Shown: positions 1 to 10,330 of the stretch, one piece after another
Layout of the letters: every line of letters begins with the position of its first letter
Position numbering within the stretch: position 1 is the first letter of the stretch
Source: Simmondsia chinensis
Lineage: Eukaryota; Streptophyta; Magnoliopsida; Caryophyllales; Simmondsiaceae
Assembly: GCA_018398585.1 (NCBI GenBank)
Contig: JAGTTD010000007.1
Span: forward strand, 11,249,320-11,313,319
Length of the DNA: 64,000 nt
Direction: 5' to 3'
The notes under the pieces: generated by a model
Told to the model about the DNA's origin: nothing
Databases searched by the model: none
Seen by the model: the letters and a program-made list of their open reading frames with translations, nothing else
Translations under genes and position numbers: made by a program

Positions 1-520
1 TCGCCATCCGCCATAACGTCTTCTAGAAGTAGTTCACGAACATGACATCCATATCAGAGATGATGCTAGCCGGTAACCCCTGCAGCTTGTAAACCTTCCC
101 GAAGTATAAAACCGCCACATGTATTGCGTCAACAGCCTTCTTGCATCCGATGAAGTGAGCCATCTTAGAGAAGCGATCCATGACGACGAAGATTGAATCA
201 ATGCCGCCTGTTGTTCTCGGTAAGCCTAGCACAAAGTCCATGCTAACATCCGTCCATGGCTAACTCAGAACCGGTAGTGGCAAATAAAGACCAGCGCTGG
301 TCACCCCGCCCTTTGACACCTGATAGACCCGGCAACGTTGAACATATCTCTCAACCTCCTTGCGTATGGTTGGCTAGAAATAGTTGGCGGGAATGAGCTG
401 TAGTGTCTTGTGTCAACCCACATGCCCCGCGTTGTGCTTCGCCTCAATGAATGGAGTAACTGGGAACAGAACTTGACTGTGCTTCCCGCCATATCTTGCC
501 AAAAGTGGGATCGTCATAAT
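1..520 (-). pseudogene. Integrase of element C (partial, broken)
   Basis: The zinc-binding region (HxxTL, then RCRVCQVSKGG with a damaged Cys) is followed by the catalytic-core start DFVLGLPRT and DRFSKMAHF (first catalytic Asp). A stop in the Trp position of a PW motif and a frame change near 300 break it. It continues left of the window. Confidence 0.8.
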
Positions 521-1000
521 ATTGACTTGCCAACTGATCGAATCCGGTCACGATAACCCTGTGCTGTAAAAGAAGGAGACTCCGCCTACTCAGGGCATCC
601 GCCACCTTGTTCAATACGCCTAACTTATGCTTGATGACGAAGTGGAAGAGCTGCATGTAGCTAGCCCACTTGGCGTGTCGGTCTGAGAGTTTGTCTTGGC
701 TATTAATGTACTTGAGGGCCATGTTATCCGAATATAAAATGAACTCCCGGTTGGCTAAGTACAACTTCCAATGCCTCAATGCTCTAACCAACGCGTAGAC
801 TTCCAAATTGTAGGTTGAGTAGTTCAACCTACTCCCATCGACCTTCTCACTGAAGTATGCAATAGGCCTCCCGTCTTGTCTAAGCACAGCGCCAATGCCA
901 GTTTTTGAGGCATCCGTGTGCAACTCAAACATCCTCTGGAAATCCGGAAGGGCTAACACCGGTGTCGTGGTTAATTTCTTCTTTACCTCATCGAAGGCAG
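521..1000 (-). pseudogene. RNase H of element C
   Basis: The frame is open from about 959 to 444. It starts FELHTDASKTGIGAVL (the first acidic residue of RNase H), includes the [14 protein letters not shown] and ILYSDNMAL motifs, and ends in the [13 protein letters not shown] linker that precedes integrase. Confidence 0.85.
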
Positions 1001-1760
1001 AAGTTTCTTGAGGAGTCCAAATGAAGGGACCTTCTTCAGGCAGTCAATGATAGGCGCCATGATGGAACTGAAGTTCGGAACAAAGTGCCTGCAGAATGAC
1101 GCCAACCCATGGAAACTCTGGACTTCGCCAATTGTTCTTAGTTGATGCCAGTCACGTATGGCTACCGTCTTCCCCTCATTAGCTGATATACCATCCTTGG
1201 ATACGAAAAAACCAAGGAAGGTCACCTCGTCCCTCATAAACTTTCACTTCTTGAAGGCAGCAAACAGACTCTGTGCTATCAAGGTACTCAGCACTTCCTC
1301 AAGATGTCGGATATGCGTAGCTCGATCCCTGCTATAAATCAATATGTCATCAAAATAGACAACAACGAACTTCCCAATGGAAGGGCATAAAACCTGGTTA
1401 ATAAATCTCATGAAGGTGCTTGGCGCATTGGACAACCCGAATGGTATCACCAGCCACTCATAAAGCCCCTCTCGTGTCTTGAAGGCGGTTTTCCACTCGT
1501 CTCCAGGCGAGATCCTAATATGATGGTATCCGCTCTTGAAGTCTAACTTTGTGAACAAACGTCAAGTTCTGTATTGACATCCAATCTCGGAATAGGGAAA
1601 ATCGATAGCGTACCGTGATCTTGTTGATTGCCCCACTATTAATATACACCAGCCAACTTCTGTCTTTTTTGGCGTCAATAGAGCTGGCACTGCGCAAGGA
1701 CTCAAGCTCTCTCTGATAAAGCCTCTGCGACTAGCTCTTCCACTTGGCATCTCAACTCCT
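1001..1760 (-). pseudogene. Reverse transcriptase of element C
   Basis: Two open blocks carry [15 protein letters not shown], the [16 protein letters not shown] motif, and [13 protein letters not shown] (catalytic YFDD). A frameshift lies near 1240. Upstream fingers residues are scattered over several frames to about 1760. Confidence 0.88.
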
Positions 1761-2137
1761 CATGCTCTAATGGACCCATTTGGTAGTGGGGTCTGTTCGG
1801 CAATGAAGCATCCGACATTAGATCAATACGATGTCAGATGTCTCGTAATGGCGGTAGTGCATTCGGCAGCTCTTCCGGGAATATGTCAGTGTACTCCTCC
1901 AACAATGCGGTAGTCTCCCTCGGTACTTCCCTTGGACTTCTCTTGCTTTCCTTCCCATTCAACACAAATCCTGGCGTCGCCAACCTCCTTGGCCAACATG
2001 GCTTGTCCTTATATGTTCGAGTGTTGAGCTTCTAAAGCTCACGGTGCCTCCTCCTTCTTGGGTAACAAGATGATCTTGGTCCCCTTAAAGATGAAGCTAT
2101 AGGTGTTTTTCCTTTCGTTGTGAATGACACTCTCATC

Positions 2138-2373
2138 TTATTGCCATGGGCGCCCCAATGATAGATGGCAAGCGTCCATGGTGACGATGTCACACCAAAC
2201 CCCGTCCTTGCACTTCGTCCCAATCGAAAAGTTAACCAAGCAACGCTTAGAAACGGTTACCTGATTTCCCTTCTTGAGCCTTGACAACATGTAGGGACTT
2301 GGATGGGCCTCCATCTTCAACCCCAACTTGGCGATTGCCTCTTCAGAGATGACATTCTCACAACTTGTGGGAC
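2138..2373 (-). pseudogene. Protease region of element C, cut at its 5' end
   Basis: The segment SCENVISEEAIAKLGL through LVNFSIGTKCKDGVWCD matches the protease region of element A ([16 protein letters not shown]). The catalytic DSG part is lost where the sequence runs into the LTR at 2374. Confidence 0.75.
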
Positions 2374-2640
2374 TGATGCAACACATAAAGTAGAATTTGG
2401 AAACGGAAAGGTTCAACGGCCTTCCCTTTCAATTTTATTACGAAAATAATAAAAATAAGGGGAACAATGTTACTCAATTTTTCACAACCCGAGAAAGAGA
2501 GAAAACCCTAGAAAATTGATAATCAATCTGAAAATTATGAAAGCTAAATTAATCCTAGTTTTCCTCTTGCTTAAATAGAGGAACTAATTCATCTAAAATA
2601 AAAGACTTAAAAAATAAAAGATAAATACAAAAACAACTAT
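2374..2640 (-). repeat. 5' LTR of element C (A family), outer end unclear
   Basis: It starts TGATGCAACACATAAAG and follows the A-family LTR through the CGGCCTTCCCTTT, GAGAAAGAGAGAAAA and TTAAATAGAG blocks. Similarity to the 364-bp LTR of A fades after about 2640, so the outer border could be as far as about 3069, where GATGCAACA occurs. Confidence 0.7.
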
Positions 2641-3541
2641 TAATTATCTAAACAACTAATAATTATCTCTTGATCTAATCTAAGCTAAAGTCTCCTAATT
2701 GATGTTAACTTTCTCAGTCTGGTTCACCCTTTCGCGTCTCTCCCCTCTATCAGCGTCTCTTTTATCCCGCCAAGTTACCTATCTCATCAAGAATTCAATC
2801 GGCCAAGATACATGCTGCTTCAGAAGGCTGCAAGAAACTTTCTAAAGCTCGAGACATTTACTTGGAGTGCATATCAGGAAGCGTGGGCCTTAAGTATATC
2901 CAGACGAATGTGGGGCATTTAGAAGAGTCTAAGGCGAAACACACAAATGTGGGGCTTCTAGAAAGAGGCTCGAGCACACATTTTAGGGTACAATCAACGC
3001 CCATTTAGCATGAAAAAGAAGAATTGAGGTAGACGTGGAGCAGATATGCCAAAATTGTAGGATGCAACAATTATTTCCTTTTCCAATAAATAAGAGGCAC
3101 TATTGTCGTTGTAAAGCGTCCGACACCACTATACAAAACTTCTTCAAGTTTGTTTTACAGCACACTTGTGCTTTTATCCTAGAAGTCTTGTAGCTTAGCC
3201 TAGTCTAGTATAGTATAACATAGCATAGTACTTGCTTTCCTTTAAGGGAATACAAATTTCATGTTTCATGTATGAACTCTTTGTTTTAATCTATTCCCAA
3301 CTATCAACAAGTTGAGATTTGGGGCATTAGTTTAAGGCTTTGATAGTCAAGCCTTGAGCTTGATTTGCGTTGGTCGTAACAATCGCTATCACTGCTTGAT
3401 AAGTAAGGTGAATTTAGGTTTGAGTCATTATTTAAGGACTTTGACGGCTAAGGCTTGACCTTGATTTCATTGGTTTTAATCCAGTGACCCAAATACGGTT
3501 CGCCTCACCTGAATCTTATCAAAGTCTGACTCATTTGAGTT
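2641..3541. other. No gene seen; decayed repeat-like sequence
   Basis: No coding signal is visible. Two related stretches (about 3331-3385 and 3431-3485, both with TTTAAGG-CTTTGA and CTTGA-TTGATTT) form a diverged direct repeat. A segment at 3080-3200 looks like an LTR promoter region (AATAAATAAGAGGC), but no partner was found. Confidence 0.35.
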
Positions 3542-4071
3542 TAGTAGTGTAAATGATCTGAGCCGCTCGTGACTAGCTTGCCAATGGGTCGAATTAAACT
3601 CGATTCGAACTTGAATTAACCGAGTTTGAGTATCAAAACATACTCAATTAATAAACGAGTACGAGTTGAGTAGTTCAATACTTGGCTCAATACTTGATTA
3701 ATTACTCGACTCAATATTTGGTTTCATTTAGTATACTCGAGTTGCACTTGATAATTCTAGTTGATGTACTGAAATTTAGTTTGTATTAATTAAAAAGGAA
3801 TTAGGTATCAGTGATTTATATTCTTTTTTGGTTGAAATGTAGTGTAATTATAATCAGGTAACTGAGTTGAGTATAAATAGTGGTCAAGAATACGGAAAAT
3901 ATTATGATGGAGCGAACATATCTGATCTTAATGTACGTAATAAATGAATACTTAAGTTGAGTAGAGTACTCAAATAGTTATTCGAGTACGAGTTCGAGTA
4001 TGAATATAGTTAATCAAGTTTGAGCTGAGTATTGAGATACTCGAATTGACTCCACTTCGATTACACCCCTT
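3542..4071. mobile_element. hAT-like MITE with CGAGT/ACTCG-rich interior
   Basis: Imperfect terminal inverted repeats (TAGTAGTGTAA at the left; ATTACACCCCTT at the right, reverse complement AAGGGGTGTAAT) enclose 530 bp with many subterminal GAGT/ACTC copies. The flanks carry an 8-bp duplication with one mismatch, TTTGAGTT (3534-3541) and TTCGAGTT (4072-4079), the length typical of hAT. No transposase is present. Confidence 0.7.
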
Positions 4072-4079
4072 TTCGAGTT

Positions 4080-4830
4080 ATTGCAAATAAAGAGTGCCAG
4101 GCTTAAAAACCTAATTGACTCAGGCTTGCAAGTAAATGCTTAGCTCTTGAATTTGTCTCCATCCCAGTTCCTATCTTTCAAGTGTAAGAGGTAAGGTGTC
4201 TGAGACTTCAGCTTTGTCACCCCAACTGCCACTTGAGCCGTGTCCATATCCATTGACATTTTTGTTGAAATATTAAACCCAAAAGTACCACAAAAATATA
4301 ATTAAAGTCTCCTTAAGTAGAGCATCGAATTCACCAAAAACACCAACCCGTTTCCCAGGTGATTGGTTGAGGTCAAACACATGCAGTTCGGAATTTAGGC
4401 TCGCTCCCAAGTTGTTGTGAGTCCCATTTGTGCGTGTTTGTTTGATTTTGTATTATGGCGACTATACACACACTAAACAAACAAAAGGAGAAAACAATTA
4501 TTATCTAGTATAATGTTTGGTCCTTAGTTTTTACATTGTTTTACGCATGTACTTAGGTGTGTTCATCATTTAAGCTCAAATCAAGTCAGGACAATGATTA
4601 ATAGAAGTATATGAGTGAGTACCAAACGAAATTATACTAGTCTAGTCAAAATTTGGACCAAATTATCCGATATTGTCTAGGTTTCAGTATGAACAAACAT
4701 AGTAAAAGTTGTTGCTTACTCTAAACCTAGATAAGTTTCGAGTATCCCGTGAGCTCCAAATCAAAGGCTTGAATACGATGCTGAATAATAACTAGTTTGA
4801 TCGGGTCTTACCACAGATGTTTTTGATACT
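4080..4830. other. No gene seen
   Basis: AT-rich non-coding sequence lies between the MITE and the integrase end of gypsy E. It may include the unrecognised 3' LTR of E, but no partner repeat was identified. Confidence 0.3.
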
Positions 4831-6811
4831 TTAAGAAATTATTATCGTAGAACTTGCCAAGTACTTTGCTAGTTCGCCCTTAGTGGTATCTTGCTCTACA
4901 TCATGCTCATCGAGCTGGATATTCAGCCTCGAATTTGCAACAACTTCTTCTTCTTCACTGTCACCAAAGTAAGGAATAAGATGCCTGACGTTGAAGGCTT
5001 CTAGAGTTCGCACATCACTTAGTGACTAAGGCAACATGCAATGGGGTTAATTTCCTTGATTACTCGCAAAGGACTATCTTCGATGCTAATAACTCATTGT
5101 AACCCATTGTTGTGTACGTTTCTTGTGTCAGAACCACTCATACTTAATCTCCCATATTGGATTCCCCTAATCTTTGTTTCTTATTTGTTTTCGTCTCATA
5201 GTTTGAACTTGCTTGTTGAAGTTGTTTATGAGTGTTGGATATGGTAGAGATTGACAAGGAAGTCTTTAACTCTTCCCTCTGTGCGTGTGCGATCTAGAAT
5301 CGGAGCAACATCGAGTGGTGAACCAGGCACAAACTTGTTCACAATGAGGAAAGTTAGGGACCTAACGTTGTGGTTGATGAAGCAACTATAGGCAAAATCC
5401 ACTTGGAATATCTTCTAGTCCCATTTCTTTACACTCTTGACTATCAAATGTATTAGCAAGTTTTCTAGGACTGGTCAATCACCTCCATTGTCGTCCTTCT
5501 AAGAATGGTCAATAGTTATGAAGTCTAAAGATGTATTCACAAGGCACCATAAGCATCTCCATAAGAAGTTTGCGAATTTAGCATCCTTATCGGGAATAAT
5601 GGAGGTGGGGAAAACGTGAAGGTCGTAGACCTCTTAGAAGTACGGTTAAGCAACATAGACTGCATCGGTGACCTTCCTATAAGGTAGGAAATGCAACATC
5701 TTGGAGAACATGACAACTACCACGAGTATGGAATCAGCTCCTTTCCGCTTCCTAGGCAAGTTGAGTACAAAGTACATGTTGATAACAGTCTGAGGTTGAC
5801 TAGGAATAAGTCATGGCATGTGAAGTCCTACGTTGGTTTGACAAATGAACGGAGTGACTTGCAAACCAATTAACCTCTTTTCTAAGACCCAACCATTAAT
5901 AGGTACTCACCATAATCCATATGTCCTTCATTGTGCTTCTCTTAGATGACTTTTAGGAAAAACTAGAATCTAGTATGCACATTTCCCCTAAAGAGGAATC
6001 CCTCATGTATTGAATAATCAGGTGCTTCTCCATTGGTTCCTTCTTGCCAAATATCTCCTATCATAGGATTTGTTGGGTATTGATATGTAAACAAGTTAAG
6101 ATTGAGTACTGTGGCACAGTTGCTAACTCGTATCATCTACATTGAGCTTAAGGCATCAACTATATGAGCTCTTAACTTGTGCTTAAAGAAAAAGGGGACC
6201 AATTGGATGAATCTCGCCCACCTCTCAAGTCACTTGAAAATCTTGTCTTGATTGTTGGTTTATTTGAGGGTGGCAATGCTAAGATGGGTGTAGTGATCAA
6301 CTTATTGTATAATGGGGCCCCCCTTGTGACTGAGCATAGTGCCAACTCCAATCTTTGATGCTTTAGTATGAAGCTCAAACGTCTTCTGGAAATTTTGCAA
6401 TGCTAAGACGGGTGCAATTTTCAGGTTTTGCTTGATCAAATCAAAGGCTTCCGATGCCTGTGGCATCCACCAAAAATCCGTTCATTTATGTAGTTAGTGA
6501 TTTGCGCAATAATTTTGCTAAAGGTTAATGTTGTGTTGAATAACCCTTAATTGTGGTAAGGAATTTCATAGCTTTGAACAACATCAAAAAATTCCTCAAA
6601 TAGCACACTTAATTCATCTGTCATCTCCCCTTGGCCTTTTGAACTCTCCTTTCCAATTAAGGCATGGATAACTCAGCTAACACTGATCTCCTATGCAAAC
6701 ATGGCTTTGGATAGGGGGTTAGGATTTTCTTTTGGTAACAACACAATCTCTTCCCTTAAAACAAGAAGCTATAAGTATATTACAATGCTTATCATGGGCC
6801 GCCCTTGGTCG
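4831..6811 (-). mobile_element. Old Ty3/gypsy element E, left (3') part
   Basis: The minus strand shows an integrase C-terminal tail (FNVRHLIPYFGDSEEEE), scattered integrase codons, and an RNase H piece near 6172-6400. Protease-region sequence runs to 6811, where copia D is inserted. Reverse transcriptase is almost entirely deleted. Stops are frequent, so E is older than D. Confidence 0.72.
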
Positions 6812-9276
6812 TGTTGGGAACGTATTTAAAAAATTTTTCCCGAATTGACTAGAGTGGGTGCAACGGAAAAATGATTTAAAATTCTTAATTTTAAATTTTA
6901 AGCCCTTACATAATTAAACTATTTAATCAGATCTAGATCTTACTCTAAAAGGTTCATAATATAACAAACAAAAATATTGAATAAAACAAGTCTAAATATA
7001 GTATGTAGAATAAATGAAAATAACGAAAAAACAAACTAAATATCAAATACTCAATTTAGACATACCTGAATTTAAGATCTGCAACTAGAAGAAGAATTCT
7101 CGACACCTTAAGATTTTCTTCGCAATGACCTCTTCTAGTACCAGGAGTGTAGGCTCCCAAAAATATTTACTAGGAGAAATCTCAAAGAGAAATTCCACCT
7201 TTTTAATTTTTCGAGATATCATATTTTTTAGAGAATTATTCAGATGCTAAACTCAATAACCAAGACCCCTATTTATAATATACAATTTGGTTAAAATTTT
7301 ACCTTTTTCTCAATGTGTGATTTTCAAATATCATAAACTCGTTTTTCCAAAAACTCATTAAATGACGTTGTATCAAACGCTCAAATACATGCTCGGTTTT
7401 TTTTTTTTTTTTTTGGGTAAGGAATTGCCAGGTGGCGAAACTCCTATTTGCTTGTGTATAATGAAGCGTATAGCGCACGTGTCGCATGCCCAATAGACGT
7501 GGGCTGTTGCCGCGGATCCTGGGCTGTTTTACACGCTTTTTTCCTTTTTTTTTTTTTTTGGAAATTGTCACATGTATATATTTATCTTATGATTATTATT
7601 TGGTAAAATAAATTTATGCATCTTATGAATAAATATTTCATTTCATGAATTATATTTAACAAAAATAATTTATTCATCTCATGAACAAATAATTCATCTC
7701 ATGAACTCATTTTAAATATTTTTGAAACAACGCCTAAGTTGAAGCTTGCAAAGTGACCTCAGGGATAATCTAACTCTAGCTCCAAATGGGTCAAATCTCA
7801 TTATCGTCTCATGATAACAATTGATTACTAACTATTTAGTAAAACTTAATTCCACTAAATAGGTTTTACTGAACTCTAGAATTAAATATATTCACTCAAG
7901 AATTTTTCAAATAACTTTTTATTACGACAATTAACCCCTACATTAGATATCCGTGAGCAATAGTAACTTTAACTATTATCGTTACTGTTCTCACATCTTT
8001 CACCATAGTTCTCGACTCCCTGTTCTCGAATAATTCAATAATACAAAAATAATTTCCGGATTAATTCCAACTATCAAACATATGGAATACTTTGGCCAAA
8101 GATTTTGGAATATATTTTGAATTAACTAAGGGGACATCTTTATCTCGTTAGAAACTATGGACTCCACGTAAAACAATTGTTCCCGCCACACTTCATGCCA
8201 TTACCCATCGTACGTAAGATTCAAGTCAACGCACTTTCATAATCCTTTTTGCACATCAAATCAATGAATAACCCATGCACGAGTTCAGATTGTTTCCTGG
8301 ATTTAGAGTTCTCGTTTTACAGAATTAATTATTTCTGATAGCAGTTAAAAAATAATTAATTAAGATAGTCCTGCTCAGTGTTCCAATCTTATTGACAACA
8401 CCAAAAAGATACTCTTGGATCCCTATCCACACGACCAAGACAAGTCATCAAAAGTATCATATTATAATTTTATCAGACAAGTTATCCAAACTTATCACCG
8501 ACTGCGAACATAATTTGATAATATATCATTAGTTTGATATAAGTCTATCCGTGGTTCAATCTCATTGACTATTTAAACCAAACATGACATGTCATCTTGG
8601 ACTACGTCCATTTCATGGAACGTTTTAGAAAACAATCACACGCCTGTTTGACTCGTAAAATATAATCATATAATACAACAACAACAACAACAACAACAAC
8701 AACAGTCTCAGTGCCTTGCGGCTCCCGCAGAAAGCAGGGTCTGGGGAGGGTGGTGTACGCAACCTTACCCCTTTCGGGTGGAAAGGAGTCTGTTTCCGAG
8801 GACCCCCAACCTGAAGTAATCGAGTGCCTGCAAATAAACCACCAATTAATTACCCATGAATTATGATGAAGAAGAAGAAGAAGAAAAAGAAAAAAGAGAA
8901 AGAAGAAGAAGAAGAGGAAGAAGACGAAGCATGAATGGAGACTAAACTAGCCTAAGGGTCTTAAACTACCAGTCCCTCCCCGCACTAATCTACTCTGCCA
9001 CCTCTGCTACCCTTATGCTAGCCCTCCATTGTGCCCTATCTGAGGCCATCTCCTCTCTCAAGTTTAGGTGGGTTAGGTCGTGACGGATCGTCTCCAGCCA
9101 ACTCTTGTTTGGTCTGCCCCTCCCTCTTCTGCCTAGCGTCGTGTGAAGCTGTTCACACCTCCTAACTGGGGCTGTAGTCGGTCTCCTTCTAATCAGATAA
9201 CAAATAAATAAAATAATTTTATTTATTTAATATTTTGAAGTAACTAATTGGGCTTTCCAACTAACAAATTTTAACA
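6812..9276 (-). repeat. 3' LTR of copia D, with an RTE LINE insertion
   Basis: It begins TGTTGGGAACG and ends TTTTAACA. It matches the right LTR except for a 514-bp LINE insertion (8676-9189) and about 785 bp (about 7176-7960) absent from the right copy. Poly-T runs at 7398-7414 and 7545-7559 lie in the extra part. Confidence 0.8.
8676..9189 (-). mobile_element. 5'-truncated RTE-type LINE with (TTG)n tail
   Basis: On the minus strand the sequence encodes the end of an RTE-clade protein (GRGRPNKSWLETIRHDL, then DRAQWR) up to a stop. A (TTC)n-rich stretch, a conserved block (GGTTGGGGGTCCTCGGAAAC), and a (TTG)n terminus follow. Near-identical flanks, TAATCATATAATA (8663-8675) and TAATCAGATAACA (9190-9202), show one insertion. 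Both the coding part and the SINE-like tail lie between these flanks, so they moved together. The corresponding site is empty in the right LTR of D. Confidence 0.82.
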
Positions 9277-9290
9277 ATCTCCCACTTGTG
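9277..9290 (-). promoter_or_regulatory. Polypurine tract of copia D
   Basis: On the minus strand this reads CACAAGTGGGAGAT, a typical copia plus-strand primer directly next to the LTR. Confidence 0.75.
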
Positions 9291-10059
9291 CTAAATTCAA
9301 TTTAACTGTACATTGCATAACTATCCCTTAGACATCTATCAACTCTTTAACTGTAAACTTTAATCAATACCGATCTATCACTGTCTGATTCTTTTGCTCA
9401 CAATCTTTGATCTACTAGGAACCTTCTAAGTCAACTAGTCTATTCAACAACTTCATAGTTGTCAAGTGTCCGACTTCCATAGTGAAGTAAGCACTACAAG
9501 ACTGCTTTGCTCTTCACCATCCAATGACTCCCACTAAAAGGGTAAAAATGGATTTAAGACATCAAACGTCTAAATTCCCCTTTAAAACAAGCGAACCATG
9601 ATAAACTCAACCTTCTTTCTTTGAATCTTGCAAAAGCTTAACTTAAAGAACATAGTGTGCTCATCTTGGTTCTTTCATTTTAAACTAACTGGACAATTGA
9701 ATCTCAACAGCTTATGACAAATCTACACCATTCTTAATGAGCAAAACACCACTTGTATTTCCAACTCATAGAAAGTCTCTACTTTCTTATCATGTCACTC
9801 ATATGCTCAAGGTTCGCTAACCAGAGATTCAAGTCCCTAGGACTTGATTAAATTTCATCGAATCTACTATTTAATGAATAAAATGCTTATTTTAGTCTAC
9901 AAATAGACTTCCTCAGTTTGCATAATATATGCTCGTGACTCTTGGAACCAAACTTATCTGGTTGTATCATATACGTAAGCTTATCGAGATGAACATTCAG
10001 AGAATATAGCCTTGATTTCCATTTCCAGACCTCATCACAATGAGATACTATGGATAAAA

Positions 10060-10330
10060 GCGGCCTTTTGTATTTAATTATAGCATCTGGCTAGAAGGTC
10101 TCATCAAAGTCGATCCCTTCCTATAGGGTATTAACCCACTGCCATCAATCTAGTGTAGAAGGTCTCTACCTTCTTGTCCAATGAACTCTTTATACTCACA
10201 GATCCATTTAGATCCAATCTAATGGACTTTATGTCTTTCGATGCCTCTACAAGCTCTAGACTTAGTTAGAATACAATTACTTTAACTCAGCTTTTATTGC
10301 GCTAACCCATTGTTCTGCATCTTTATACTT
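10060..10330 (-). pseudogene. Reverse transcriptase remnant of copia D
   Basis: Minus-strand reading gives GSKW-like, KARL-like and GIDFDETF segments in the order of the copia RT start (normally IDYxETFxPV). It is broken by stops and frame changes. Sequence from 9290 to 10060 is the further decayed RT/RNase H part. Confidence 0.65.

Larger units (their letters stand above)
1..2640 (-). mobile_element. Ty3/gypsy remnant C, truncated by window edge and internally deleted
   Basis: Reading right to left on the minus strand there is a 5' LTR part, then protease, reverse transcriptase, RNase H and integrase, the gypsy order. Protein and LTR similarity put it in the same family as element A. Gag and the primer-binding site are missing because the protease region is joined directly to the LTR at 2374. 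The integrase C-terminus and 3' LTR lie left of the window. Several stops and frameshifts show it is dead. Confidence 0.88.

Noticed and set aside
8676..8705. (CAA)n as a telomere-like or CRISPR-like repeat
   Set aside because: It is the reverse complement of the (TTG)n tail of a retroposon; plant telomeres are TTTAGGG, and there are no spacers.
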